Shown here one piece after another: positions 21,274 to 31,857 of a stretch of DNA of 64,000 bases. The first letter of the stretch is position 1, and each line of letters starts with the position of its first letter. A program made the position numbers and the translations under genes. Source of the stretch: Chara braunii (taxonomy: Eukaryota > Streptophyta > Charophyceae > Charales > Characeae). The notes under the pieces were generated by a model. That model worked only from the letters and a program-made list of their open reading frames with translations. It had not been told where the DNA came from and made no database searches. The DNA is taken from contig BFEA01000011.1 of the NCBI GenBank assembly GCA_003427395.1, forward strand, positions 4,628,621-4,692,620. Reading direction: 5' to 3'.

Positions 21274-21480
21274 CGAGAGTCACCCACATCACATCGTGGG
21301 AGAGGGAGTCGGGTACTTACCAGAGTTGGGGTTGCTGTTGTTGGTTCGCGGCTGAGGCCTTTGATTGCCAGAGCTCTTCCATTATATAATAGAATCTTTT
21401 TGAGCGGAAATTCTTCGTGTGCGGATTCATGTGTCATCTTTCGGCTTGGGTGTGAACTCTCATGTGAATGACCTCTCGTC
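20695..21480 (+). mobile_element. LTR-like dispersed repeat with internal (GA)n, copy 2
   Basis: Same block order as 8970-9830: AAGGATTTCACGCTGCAC, an AAGTCC-rich part, AGCAGACAGGCCACAGGCGA, TATTTATAGCTGCCACAGTG, GTTGTTCATTCGCAAGTTG, GCGGCCATAGCC, (GA)n at 21195-21267, TTATATAATAGAATC and GTGTGAACTCTCATGTGAAT. It lies 0.4 kb downstream of the helicase gene. Exact termini are undetermined. Confidence 0.55.
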
Positions 21481-21847
21481 CATGTACGTACGCCCACCCT
21501 CCTTGCCTTTCTACATCTGTAATGACATTTGTGTGTCGGTCTTCCAGTCTACCGAGTCAGATCATGATTTGAGTCGTCCGCTGTGCTACATTGTCCCATA
21601 TTGTCTTGATTTTCGTTTGCATTGCTTCATTTCTGATCGCATTGCTATTCTTGAGTCCTTTCTTTCACATTGGTGGTCTTTGCTGTCTGCGCACTGCCTA
21701 TCTGATGATAGGCATTCATCAACGGCCTCTGAACTAGCTTCCTACGGCAAGCACTATCCAGCGTCAGGCTGCAACGGCCATTTGACAACTGCACGCATTC
21801 CTGACTACGTACGGATTGAGGGGGACCGTAATTTTTTTTTTGTGTTT

Positions 21848-21988
21848 GTTTTGTTTTTCTACAACTGCCGATTAAAGCCTAAAGCTAGCCTTTAGGGTTT
21901 AGGGTAGATGAGTCTTTTTCCTTGTTTGCTATGTTTTTCTACAACTGCCCATTCTAAAGCTAGCCTTTAGGGTTTAGGGTAGATGAGA
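21848..21988. repeat. Tandem duplication carrying telomere-like TTTAGGG
   Basis: Two units contain TTTTTCTACAACTGCC, then AAAGCTAGCCTTTAGGGTTT and AGGGTAGATGAG. The telomere-like motif is two units long in each. Confidence 0.7.
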
Positions 21989-22134
21989 AGTCCAAACAAA
22001 CTCTCGGGACGATGCCGAAATGTGAACGGAAGGCAGGTCTGATTAGCAGATTTTTTTTGAGAGGCACACAGTAGAGTCAGAGTAGACAAATAAATAGTGA
22101 GTGCCTTATCATTGTTATGAATCTTATGATGTTA

Positions 22135-22371
22135 TCACAACTCAGAAGTCAGAACTCCGTTGCGACTTCTAATTTCTAGAGCAAGCAATCGTCGCTCATC
22201 ACTTTTTTCAAGTTTTTGTGTACTTTTGAGAATGCCGCAAGCAAGTTTTACCTGTGCCTGGAGCTTGGTCAACTTGTCATTCAAGCTATGAACCTCCTCG
22301 CGCAATGTGTCTCTCTCGATAATCACGTGTGGATCTGTCCCGCTGCCTGCGATCTTCCTTAATTTTTGTGA
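22135..22371 (-). CDS. Possible terminal exon, coiled-coil C terminus
   Basis: On the minus strand a GCTGTGCAG acceptor-like site at 22372-22380 is followed by a 78-codon open frame ending in a stop at 22135. The peptide contains KLRKIAGSGTDPHVIIERDT and a heptad-like LREEVHSLNDKLTKLQAQVK followed by LEKSDERRLLALEIR, a plausible coiled coil. No upstream exon was located, and the product is unrecognised. It could instead be part of a decayed gene. Confidence 0.3.
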   Translation of the reverse strand, partial: SQKLRKIAGSGTDPHVIIERDTLREEVHSLNDKLTKLQAQVKLACGILKSTQKLEKSDERRLLALEIRSRNGVLTSEL

Positions 22372-22379
22372 CTGCACAG

Positions 22380-23490
22380 CGCAAACAGAGGCAGGTAAGG
22401 TTCTGTTCCTTGAAATGCAATCAATCTTCATGAAATGGACTATAGGGGCAACCCCAATTGGAACACTACTGTAGACCCAGTGCTGGATAGGAGGATCACA
22501 CAAGCGAGGAAGGGGAATCGGTGAAACAGAGGGACAACCCAATTGTGGAGCTAGTGAGTGAAAAGGAGCTGGACGACCCATGGTGACTGAAGGACTCCAA
22601 GAAGGAGCACGTGTATCGAGAAGAGGAGACAGGAAAGGACGTCTTTACATCTTTCTCTTCCAGATAAACTACTTCCTTATTTTCACCTCCCTGAAAGGGG
22701 AGGTAGGCTGCACAAGCATACAAAAAGCAGCGTCTTTGATCACAAGCAAATTGGATAACAGCTATCTTCCCATCGGGGTAATGAGCCAGGGAGAAGTTTC
22801 TTTAAGATTAATAATTCACTACTACTAAAGGAGAGAGAAATTAGAGAGACACCAGCACCCCTCTTCGTCACGCCGCACGCACCAACTCCAGAGCAGGCCG
22901 GTATCATTCCCGTTGGATGGCGCACAGCGCAAGCGCCGATGTCGCGGCGCTCCCAGCCGCGCTGTGCCAACCCGGCTCCTCGAGGTTCCCACTCGACCCT
23001 CTTCTCTGTCGTTCTTCAGTTACTCTGAATGTTCCTCCTTCCGCTGCCAGGTGGGCAAGGGGGGACCCGCCCAGGAAAAGCGGGTGGGTAAAAAAACTTG
23101 AAAAAAGAGGCAAGCACCCAAAGAAAACAAAAATCTGGACTTCGCTTGATAGAGCTGTGCTGATAGAAATCTCGGAGGTGGACAAGGACAACACACCCTG
23201 CAGCGCTATGAGAAAAGGAAGAGGGGATCAACAGACAAGGAAGCAGAAACAGACATCATTGATTACACATTGCACAAGATATTGACAGAACCCCCCATCT
23301 TGCCTCCAACAAATCCAAAAAATGACAAAATAATAATAACATCTCGCAATGCCAGTCGGTCCTCAAGCCGACCAACCAATATGATCACACTCTTTCCGCT
23401 AGCCATCTCTGGATCGATTCTTCAGTTACTCTGAATGCTGGCAACCACCCTCACCAACTCTCTTCCCCCCACGGCTCTCCTCTTTCTCCA
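22380..23490. other. No gene seen
   Basis: GC-variable unique sequence. A block near 23018-23037 (TCTTCAGTTACTCTGAATG) recurs at about 23420, so a short dispersed repeat is present. Confidence 0.35.
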
Positions 23491-23494
23491 AGGA

Positions 23495-23546
23495 CTCTCC
23501 CTCCCTCCCTCCCTCCCTCCCTCCCTCCCTCCCTCCCCCCCCCCCC
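23495..23546. repeat. (CCCT)n followed by a C run
   Basis: About nine CCCT units followed by 14 C. A homopurine strand of this kind can form unusual DNA structures and is prone to length error. Confidence 0.85.
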
Positions 23547-23549
23547 CTA

Positions 23550-25505
23550 TCAATCCATTTGAAAGGACTGCGACTTCCTGTCAGCTAGCGCCCCCCCCAC
23601 CAGGGTATAATGTTCAACCAGCACATCGCTGGGGCGTACCATGCGTATTAACCCCACCCGGCCTGATTCATCCTTTCGCGCTACCCAGTCCCCTTCCTTT
23701 AATGACAGGCCTCTTTGCAAGATGGGGAGCCAGGTAAGGGGGAGGGCATCTATCATCTCTTCCAAAGTCGTTCCAATCTAGTGGCAGTATTGCAGTCTCC
23801 CTCTAAGCTGTCCTGGCGTTATCCATTCCCCCGGTATCTTTATCCCACAGATCCCCCACCCGTATTACCCCAGTTTCACCCATAACTTTCAAGAAATTCA
23901 AGGTGGATCTAAGCTGTGCATATTATCTGACTGTGTGGCAGCTTCCCCCAGGTCTTGACAACAGTTACCAAACAGGGCTTGTCTAGCGATTTCCCCCCAC
24001 CATTCTGGCGTCGATCGATCTGGAGGTGGCAGCTTCCCCTAGGTCTTGACAAGCCAGGGCCAAAAGTTGTCATATGCAGGGTCTTGTCTGAGGTCCGGTG
24101 TGGTTTTTGGCATCCCTCTTGCCCTGCGGGGGACTCTCCAATACCGGTCCTCCGACCAGGTTAGCAGGTCGGTGGGGGGGAGGGGGGGTTCTGGCAAGGC
24201 AAGAGATCTGTGCAAAAGCCAAAGGTTGCCATGGGTGACGAGTGTCAAAGATAAGGCATTTTATCCATTGCAAACTTAGAGGATTTGATTTGAGTTGGGG
24301 GTCCAAGATACACAGTCCTCGTTGGGCTTTGGGCTGAATTATCGAGTCCAATGCAACTTGGCTTGTTGGCATGCGCATTTTCATTGTCCCCTTTCCACAG
24401 AAAGGCCGGCACTGGCTTCTTGAGTGGCTTTAAGGCTGGCTCGCTCTATGGCCATAGAACCGACTTGTACCGCAAGGTGGCCAGCACCACATTGTTGATC
24501 AGCAAGGCACACCCAAATAGTGAGGTGTGTTCATTGTTGCAATTGGATAGCTTTGTCAGGGTTGGGGTCTTAATCGAGTCCTCATTTGAAACTGGTTTGC
24601 CCTAAGTTGTCATTGACACACCGAGAACTCGGCCCGGGGCCTCCAAAGGGAGCCATGTGATGTTTGGGGTTCTGGGGGCCGGCCCCCTTGGTGGTGCAAC
24701 CACCACCCCAGTGTTTTGTGCCCCCAATTGACAGCCATGTCCGACAGTCTGCAAAATCGATCAATTAGCCTTCGTATATCCCTCATGCTATGACTGTCGG
24801 CTTCGTATATCCCCCATGCTATTATTGTGAGATCGTCAGCAAACAGGGAACACATCGGGATGGCTTCCTCTAAGGTCTGTGAGATTTTGCTCTATTTAGA
24901 TCCTTGCTGTGTTGTAGGTTAAACCACCAGTACTTGGCCCAGCTATCGGCCGCGGCGCTGTCCCGTTAACGCGCCGCACCTTTAGGGCTTCGGGGTACCG
25001 GACCACAATGGCTGGAAGCGCCAGCCAAAAAAATTTTGAAGCGGTACCCCGGCGCTTCGGCGAAAACTGGCGCGCAGGTGCATTCCAGGCTCGGCATCGA
25101 TAGCTGGGCCAAGTACTGGTGGTTTAACTGGTAAGGCTTCCATTACTGTTAGGAAAAAAAAGAGGGTGATAGGGTCACCCTGTCTGACCGAGCATTGTAA
25201 TGTGATTTCTGGTGCTAAGGAGCCATTGATCGGAACTCGGGTGGTGGCGTTTTAGTGCAAGATTTGCACACATCATTGAAACTGAGGGCCGAAGTTTATT
25301 ATTTCTAAATTTCTAAGCATCTATCCAGAAATATCCAGTCCACATGATCATATGCTTTTTCAAAATCCATAAAAATGAGAGCCGCATTTTGTTTTCACTG
25401 GCGTGAATGCTTGATCATTTCGTTGACAAGGGGAATGTTCTCCTAGATATTCCTGTTACGTATGAAGACGGTTTGGGCCTGATGGATGGTATCCTCCATT
25501 ACCTC
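23550..25505 (-). mobile_element. Degenerate LINE (non-LTR retrotransposon) RT region
   Basis: Minus-strand fragments in order are: QAQTVFIRNRNI...ENIPLVNEMI and AALIFMDFEKAYDHVDWIFL (RT finger/palm, from 25505); SVRQGDPITLFFFLTVMEAL (near 25170); the catalytic segment CSLFADDLTIIAWG (near 24840), a FADD-type box; IDRFCRLSDMAVNWG; IIQPKAQRGLCILDPQLKSN and LSLQWIKCLIFDTRHPW (near 24300); and GLSLKEGDWVARKDESGRVG (near 23700). Several stops and frameshifts show that it is inactive. The endonuclease and 5' part are absent. A MITE (24919-25127) interrupts it between the QG and FADD blocks. Confidence 0.8.
24919..25127. mobile_element. Complete 209-bp MITE of the TTAAACCACCAGTAC family
   Basis: The left end TTAAACCACCAGTACTTGGC plus CCAGCTATCG is mirrored by the right end CGATAGCTGGGCCAAGTACT plus GGTGGTTTAA, giving inverted repeats of about 30 bp. 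The interior is GC-rich with TTCGGGGTACCGGACCACAA. TTAA at both edges could be the target duplication or part of the ends. It lies inside a LINE reverse transcriptase reading frame, which proves insertion. Confidence 0.8.
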
Positions 25506-25520
25506 GATCATTTGGTAGGA

Positions 25521-25608
25521 TACCGTCTTCACCCGAACATAACACCCGGTCATTATAGTCGTATTTGGGGCAATTTTCTGTCCAGATGCAGCGATAATGG
25601 CTGGGCGT
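25521..25608. mobile_element. TACCGTCTTC MITE, left part, split by another element
   Basis: TACCGTCTTCACCCGAACAT through CAGATGCAGCGATAATGG follows the family's left arm and middle, then stops abruptly where the fold-back element at 25609 begins. Confidence 0.6.
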
Positions 25609-25654
25609 CTAGGCTACCAGAGTGGCCCGGGGTCACTTGCCCGGCCAGGCCAGG

Positions 25655-25694
<40 letters not shown>

Positions 25695-26183
25695 ATTTGA
25701 AATTTATTTTTTATTCTAAATTTGGTGAAGAATTTCGATGTGACCCTGAGGCAAAAGTTGTTCAGTTTATTTTTCTGCATAACATAGTTGTTTTTCCGGA
25801 TTTTTTGGATTTCTTTTTTTTTTTTGGCTGGGACAACACCCCTCGACCAATCATTTCTCTAGTTTTGTCCAGTGTCCCAAACTGCCTCATAGGCTACCAG
25901 CCGGGCCGCCCGGGTCACCCTACTTTCCCAGGCGGCCCGGCCGTGCAAGGACCAGGGAAGGCCCCAGCCAAAACAAATACAAAATAAAAAAAATCCAAAA
26001 AATCCGAAAAAAAAAATGTTATGCAGAAAAATTAACTGAACATTTTTTGCGTCAGGGTCACATCAAAATTCTTTACCAAATTTAAAATAAGATTTTAATT
26101 TTTAAACTAAAAAATAATTTTTTATTTTTTATTTTTTTTTGGCCCGGTCGGGCAAGTGGACCCGGGCCACTCTGGTAGCCTAG
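25609..26183. mobile_element. 575-bp long-armed fold-back element with conserved module
   Basis: The ends CTAGGCTACCAGAGTGGCCC and GGGCCACTCTGGTAGCCTAG are perfect inverted repeats. Each arm then carries a GC-rich CCGGGxCAC stretch, an A/T run and an inverted copy of a roughly 90-nt module: AAATTTGGTGAAGAATTTCG, then TGACCCTGAGGCAAAAGTTG, then TTCTGCATAACATA. The arms are close to 200 bp. No protein is encoded. Confidence 0.75.
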
Positions 26184-26189
26184 TCAAGT

Positions 26190-26307
26190 ACTTGTTTTTT
26201 TTTTTTTTTCAAGTGACTTCTTTCTTTTCTTTTGAAACGTATTCGGGGTTGATACGAGCATCGCCCAAAATTGTGTTTTGCCTTTGTCAGTTGATGACTC
26301 ATATCTA
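26190..26307. other. No gene seen
   Basis: T-rich run and unique sequence. Confidence 0.4.
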
Positions 26308-26860
26308 TTGGTAGGGAGCAACACCTGCTGGAAACCAGGTCAGGTCCGCCATCCCATTGTATAACAAAACTCCATCGCATCTTGTGCAGTACTAAGTCTA
26401 CTATATATGGTTGTGTGATCATGTGTATGTGTGTATACTATTATATGATATGATCTCTATGGATGGCAGGCCGTTGGTCCCCTCGAGTGGCATTGGGCAG
26501 AGACTGCTGATGTTCGTAGGGGGAGGGGAGGCACACCGACTGGCCCGTCGAACAAGATCGGCCCTGATGCTACCGGCTGACCCCTGGCCGGTATCGCCCA
26601 CCTGCTGTAGCAGGTATCGCACCTGCTGGTGGGTGCACCTCCCACATGTTCCCTCGTTGGTGGCTTGAGCATGGATGTGGCTGCTACGGGGTTCCCCGTA
26701 ATACGATAATGACAATAAAATAAAAAAAAGGCCTGAAAGGCCGTCCTGTCCAGATTCGCGACAGGTAATTGAATTGGTTGGGCTTACAAGAATTAGCCTT
26801 GTATTAATGGGACGCTGGACCCGGTTTCCAGCAGGTGCCGCTCCCCACCAATAGACGGAG
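26308..26860. repeat. Inverted-repeat-bounded dispersed repeat
   Basis: TTGGTAGGGAGCAACACCTG plus CTGGAAACCAGG at the left is the inverse of CCGGTTTCCAGCAGGTGCCG plus CTCCCCACCAA at the right. The interior repeats GTAGCAGGTATCGCACCTGC motifs. A relative of the right end lies at 4765-4865. The nature of this element is unknown. Confidence 0.5.
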
Positions 26861-26869
26861 CTGCCCCAA

Positions 26870-27610
26870 AGATAAGCCCTGAATTCTGACGGTTCTCCTA
26901 CCACCGCCAGGATAGAGAGATATCACAAGGGCTATTCTCAAAAAAAAAANAAAAAAAAAAAAAAAAAAAAAGCCTTTATAACAACAACAAAAAAATAAAA
27001 ATAAAAAAATAAGCTGATTCATTGCAGGTTATCTCAGCTTGTAAGTGCCTCCCTTTGTTAACCATGTGTGAAACTTTGGTTCGGAACTTTTTTAACTCTC
27101 GCAAAGATATATTGCACCTGCCGCACTTCTCTCTCTAAGACTCTAACCATGAAGTCCATCTTTGATTTCTTCTTTCCTGAAGTCCACCAGCTTCCCCCCT
27201 GATCACATCATTAGTTGTTTGACAGCACCAGCTTGCATCTGGTCTATCAATGGACAGATGGAACGTCGTAGAGTTTGAAATAATGCAGGCATTCTGGATG
27301 TGACATCATAGAGGTATTCAGGGAAGCAGATGACACGTATTACGGCTGCGGAAGTAAGAAAACACCTTACAAAAAAAAAAGAAAAAAAGAAAAAAGAGAG
27401 AGAGAGAGAACACCTGACTTACTTTTACAGTGAAGGCAGTGGCTGGTTTGTTCAATACTGCCTGCTCGGAGGATTTCATCTCGGCAAGGAGGTTCATGTT
27501 CTCCAGTTGGTTAAAATCAGCATACATCAGAAAACCTGCTTCCTCCGCCTACAACATCATTGGCACTCCAGCACAAAAAAAAGGACAAGACATGAGACCT
27601 TAGGTCAAGT
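26870..27610. other. No gene seen
   Basis: Contains an A run of about 30 with an N at 26950, and unique sequence. Lys-rich ORFs here derive from A/G tracts. Confidence 0.4.
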
Positions 27611-27615
27611 GGTCC

Positions 27616-27670
27616 ATGGAAGTTGTTGTCGTGGTTGTTGTTGTCGTCGTCATCGTCGTCGTCGTCGTTG

Positions 27671-27721
<51 letters not shown>

Positions 27722-27910
27722 GTTGTTGTCGTTGTTGTTGTTTGTTGTTGTTTGTTGTTGTCGTCCTCGTTCTTGTCCTTGTTGTTGTGGCGGTGGTGGC
27801 TATCACTATCATCACCATCGTCACCATTCAACACCATTGTCGCCATCATCGTTGTCATTGCCATTGTTGTTTCGTTGGTTTCGTCCTCATGAGTGTTGTT
27901 GTGGTGGTGG
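27616..27910. repeat. (GTT/GTC)n trinucleotide region
   Basis: GTTGTT and GTCGTC triplets with a pure (TTG) core at about 27673-27720. Translations are poly-Val/Cys/Leu or poly-Asn/Thr and are not evidence of a gene. Confidence 0.85.
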
Positions 27911-28244
27911 TTTTTTGTTGTTGGTCATTCAGGGGCAGGCCCTGGATTGCCTTCGAAGAGATTCTTTAGAAAATTTAATCAGATTCTACAAGGTGGCTCA
28001 TGTAAAAAGACAAGATGCTTTTCAACAAGCACATCTGTTTTGGGTAAAGACGGGTCATAGGTTCAAATCCTCTCCAGAATACCAATCAAACTTCAAATTG
28101 ATCAAACCCAACTCCTAGAGTTAACAAAGACGACACAGAATGTGAGGGCGGTGGCAACTCCTTAATGTTCGGAGGTCTTATGATCCTTGCTCAAGTCAAT
28201 GATGAAAGCAACCAGCATTGATAATCCATGGAGCTTGGGGCAGC

Positions 28245-28774
28245 ACGGCAATTGCAAGGATTTTAAAGCCATCAGAGTCCGGTCCCCATGTCCAAGTTCC
28301 AGTCTTAAGGTCGCAAGGTCCCACCTACCATTTTCCCACACCGAAGATTAGGCAGGTCTAGAAGGGTCCGGCAGGCTAGGGTCTAGTAGGTTAGTATCCT
28401 GTTATCAGTCCAGTCCAGTCCAGTCAAGGGGGGGCTCGGCCCAGGGTCCCAGGAAGTCAATGAACATTCCGGATGCATCCAAAGCCCGAAGTCATGGCCA
28501 GCAGGCTGTGTTCCACCGAGATGAAATCCTCCGAGGATTTCATCTCGGCAGCACCAACACTTAATTCCACAGCAGCAATCTTGGCACAACTATCGGCACA
28601 GACAAAAGCACAACTAGCATGGATGGAATTAAGTGTTGGCGTCAACACTTAATTCCATCCGTGCTAGTTGCGGAAGCACTGCTGCAATCTTGTGCGACAA
28701 AGTGATGAGTGAGCTGAAGTGAGGCTGAGTGGATCGTAGTGGACCGCGGGTGCTCGGCGCCATAGCTTAGCTTG

Positions 28775-28858
<84 letters not shown>

Positions 28859-28990
28859 CAGCCCGTGTGAGGTTGCTTGGCGGCCATAGCCTCCCAAGTG
28901 TTTATACATGAGACTTTGTTGTAGAAGGCTTTGAATTTCCGAAAGAAAAACTCCGAATTGTCCTCATCTCATGTTTGGAGCTTGGTCTAT
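28245..28990 (+). mobile_element. LTR-like dispersed repeat with internal (GA)n, copy 3
   Basis: This copy is more diverged than the other two but keeps the block order: AAGGATTT start, AAGTTCCAG-type sequence, GCGGAAGCACTGCTGCAATC, GCCATAGC, (GA)n at 28777-28855, then GGCGGCCATAGCC. A palindromic insertion (28516-28663) lies inside it. Confidence 0.4.
28516..28663. repeat. Nested palindromes
   Basis: CCGAGATGAAATCCTC with its inverse forms a 16-bp-arm near-perfect hairpin at 28516-28548. It is followed by two inverted CAACACTTAATTCCA copies around 28556-28663 and a third in direct orientation. Confidence 0.75.
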
Positions 28991-28999
28991 GAAGCGTGG

Positions 29000-30300
29000 A
29001 CTTGTGGTGGTGTGAGACTGTGAGTAGCGGTGTGAAAGCATGGGATAGTTGCAGCTGGCTCGCTTACGAAAGGTTGATCTCTCCGTTCCTGCTTCAAGTT
29101 GGGGCTCAGGTTCTTAGACCTAGATGGCCAGCGGATGACAAGGGCTATTATTTTACATTGGGCACTGCTATGCTATGTTTTGCTGGGTAATAAATACTAG
29201 GGGTAACTTCAGTAGAGTCACAAAAAAGGGGTTTATAATTGCACTATGGGGCAAGGTACAGTTTGCAATCGCACTTCAGGCACCCTATCTGGCCAGAAAG
29301 CTCGGTTGTATACATTGCCCAAACTGCGCTTCGAAACTGTATCTTGGCCCATACTGCAATTATAACTAATTTTTGTGACTCCCGCGTAGTTTCCGCTAAA
29401 TACTAATAATCAATGTTGAGCATCAAGGCACTGGGGAGGTGACTATGGTGATCCCTTGTTTGCCATAGACTCTGGGTTCAAGACCTTCGGATGATGCGAA
29501 CACATTGAAGTTTTTTTGTCGTAACATTGATAAGGAGTTTTATTATGCCAGGGGAATTTGGAGACCATTGTTCTGCAGTTAGAACTTACAACAATTCTCC
29601 TCATAAAATAAGAGTAGAGAGTGTGTGATTGGTCTATGGAGTTTGCACCTATTTGTGTGTATTCGCCGTACTATTCGGTCATTCGGAGATATTCAGCGGA
29701 AGACGTCGCGAGGTTGGATTTGATCCTTGATTTCTTCAATTTGTTTGTACTGGTTACACGGCGTCGTGAATGAGTGGACGTCCTGTATCATGCTGTATGG
29801 GCATGAATTTATGACTAAACCCTAAACCCTAAACCACAAAGAAGCCGTGCCTCATGCTCGGCTACCTGGTGGTGCATGGCGGAAGGGGCTGCCACTGCTA
29901 CAAGCTGGGGTCAGTCATCTTAAACTTTAAGCCTCCCAAATTTAGACCCAAACAAAACTAATGGTGGTTTAAAGCTGATATAATGTGAGATTGATGAATG
30001 GGAACAAGTCCGAACAACTAAATTAAATTTTACAAACCATACCTATTTGACAGTCAAAGCAGGTGCATGAAAGACTTTCCCTTAAGTGGATATGTGGAAG
30101 TACGATACGCCGACTCAAAGAAACGTGTGATTTCTGAGCCTATTGAAATGACTCCCAGGCATTCAAACTCTTTGCCAGTTCAATGACAGTCCCAATGATT
30201 GAAAGCAGGAGAGGTGGAACCTGTACCAGATTCCAAGAAGCCAGTGTGGTAAAAAAGAAGAAACCAGTTTTTCGAGACTCCATAGGTCTCAATCCAAGAG
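29000..30300. other. No gene seen; one telomere-like patch
   Basis: Unique sequence with an internal inverted repeat around 29150-29400 (TACTAGGGGTAACTTCAGTA region against TAGTTTCCGCTAAATACTA). Interstitial (CCCTAAA)2-3 occurs at 29815-29835. No ORF with recognisable content. Confidence 0.4.
29815..29835. repeat. Interstitial plant-type telomere repeat
   Basis: Two to three CCCTAAA units. Confidence 0.7.
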
Positions 30301-30306
30301 TCGAAC

Positions 30307-30415
30307 TACAGTCTTCCCCCGAATACAACGTACGGTCATTACAGCTGAATTTAGACCGAAAGATGCACCAAATTCGGCAATAATGACCGTGCGTTGTATT
30401 CGGGGGAAGACTGTA
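30307..30415. mobile_element. 109-bp TACCGTCTTC-family MITE (intact)
   Basis: TACAGTCTTCCCCCGAATAC followed by AACGTACGGTCATTA at the left mirrors TAATGACCGTGCGTTGTATT followed by CGGGGGAAGACTGTA at the right. The arms are about 36 bp with few mismatches, bounded by TA. Confidence 0.8.
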
Positions 30416-30572
30416 GGATGAATTCCTCATATATAAGAGTGAAAACTACTACTATGTCAAGTTGCATTGCAGTGAGGGTTTACGATGGTTAAACGGAACT
30501 CAAACCCACCAGTGCGTTTCCCAGCCATTTTTCTCCGACGCGGCTGTGCTTGCAGTGCAAGTCTTGGGGGTC

Positions 30573-30686
30573 AGCCTAACTACCAGAGCAAGATGGTCGA
30601 CGCCAGCAGCCAAAAAAGGCCGACGCGGGGCGTTTCCAGGCTTGGCAAGGGAAGGATCAAAAGACTGAAAAGTACTGGCAGTTTAA
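30573..30686. mobile_element. Degenerate TTAAACC-family MITE end
   Basis: Ends in AGTACTGGCAGTTTAA, and has the GCCAGCAGCCAAAAAA and TTCCAGGCTTGGCA interior features of the family. The left end is eroded. Confidence 0.4.
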
Positions 30687-30955
30687 GCTCTCGGTGCATC
30701 AAGGGAGTGCAACTTATTTTTAATTGGTCTTTTTTTTATTGATTCAATAGAATGAAACTTTGTACTCTGGGTACATACCTGCTGGAAGATGAGTTTAAGT
30801 AGAAGAGCATTGGCGTGGGCGTTGTTTTCTAGCTCATTCTCCAGTGCATGTGTGACCTCCGTCGCCAATGCGCTTAGCATCTCCAGCACATTGTTTTTTG
30901 TGTAGATCGCATCCTCCAACTTCCACTTCTCATAGTCCCGGAACAGAGAGCTTAT

Positions 30956-30980
30956 CTGGTTTAGGGTTTAGGGTTTAGGG
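30956..30980. repeat. Interstitial plant-type telomere repeat
   Basis: Three TTTAGGG units, followed by three AAGAGCAAAG units at about 30990-31020. Confidence 0.75.
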
Positions 30981-31119
30981 AATTGTCACCAAGAGCAAAG
31001 AAGAGCAAAGAAGAGCAAAGAACGGCAGCAAGTCAGGTTAAAACAACCCATCAAGGAGGGAGTGCAGCTTATCACAAAATCATTCATTACCATGGATTAC
31101 ACCCTAAAGGGCCTAAACC

Positions 31120-31202
31120 CTGAGTACCACCGGGACGACAGGCCTGGAGTCAAGAAACAATTGTACCGCCGGGACGACAGGCCGGGAGTCAAGAAACAAT
31201 TG
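31120..31202. repeat. Two tandem 39-bp units
   Basis: GTACCACCGGGACGACAGGC followed by CTGGAGTCAAGAAACAATT repeats twice with two changes. Confidence 0.8.
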
Positions 31203-31857
31203 TTAGCAGAAAAGAGCTTTCAACCAGCCGACTGACGTTGCCTTGTTGACTGATAGAAGAGAGAGTGAGAGAGTTACAGTTAGGAGGGGGGGAAGGAGGG
31301 AGGGACGACGAGAAGCCGGGCGCTTGATGGAGAGTAAGGCGAGAGTACGGGACCCATCCTTCGAGACATCCGTTAAAATTGGAACGATACAGAGAAAGAA
31401 GATTAGCATCATCCCTGCGCAAGGATGACACGCATGAATCAAGAGAGTACTAGACCCCAAGAACGAACTACTCGTAGAGCTGAGTTTGGTTTTCGCTTCT
31501 GAAAAAGAGAGGATCATCGGTTCACCAGCCAAGTTGAGCGCATTTCTATTCGCCGAAAACGGTCTGTGAAAACAAATGAAAGGAAGAAAGAAGAAAACAC
31601 ATCGATGCAAGAAACTCGGTGGTAGAAATTTCTTATGTTTGTGCGTTTACGATACTACAGATGGTCTCCCACCAACGTCCACCATTGAGACATACATCGT
31701 GGATTTCTCGAAGTAGCTGGTGATCCGTCCGCCATAAGTGGATGAAGCAAGAATGCTATGGCGGAACGAGGAGAAGAGGAGCGAGATATGGAGAGACTGG
31801 CCAAACAAGGAATCAAGGAAGGACGGGGAAGGCGACTAGCCCGCTCGAGCGTTTTCT
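31193..31857 (+). repeat. 0.7-kb duplicated block containing U6, copy 1
   Basis: Directly repeated at 33702-34423 with roughly 90 percent or better identity by eye. It runs from GAAACAATTGTTAGCAG to CCCGCTCGAGCGTTT and includes the U6-like sequence, a block starting AACAAATGAAAGGAAG, and CATACATCGTGG. Confidence 0.85.
31350..31453 (+). ncRNA. U6 snRNA-like sequence in duplicated block 1
   Basis: Reads GACCCATCCTTCGAGACATC, then GTTAAAATTGGAACGATACA, GAGA with a short insertion, then GATTAGCATCATCCCTGCGC and AAGGATGACACGCATGAATC. The ACAGAGA box is intact, but 3-4 bases are inserted between it and GATTAG, which would disturb the U4/U6 and catalytic region. The 3' end diverges (AGAGAGTACTAGACC). 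Probable pseudogene. Confidence 0.75.

Noticed and set aside
27517-27969. Poly-Val, poly-Cys, poly-Asn and poly-Thr proteins
   Set aside because: Produced by GTT/GTC trinucleotide repeats; no non-repetitive domain adjoins them.
27990-28100. tRNA-like GGTTCAAATCC box B
   Set aside because: No plausible box A, acceptor stem or anticodon arm could be aligned; too weak to call.
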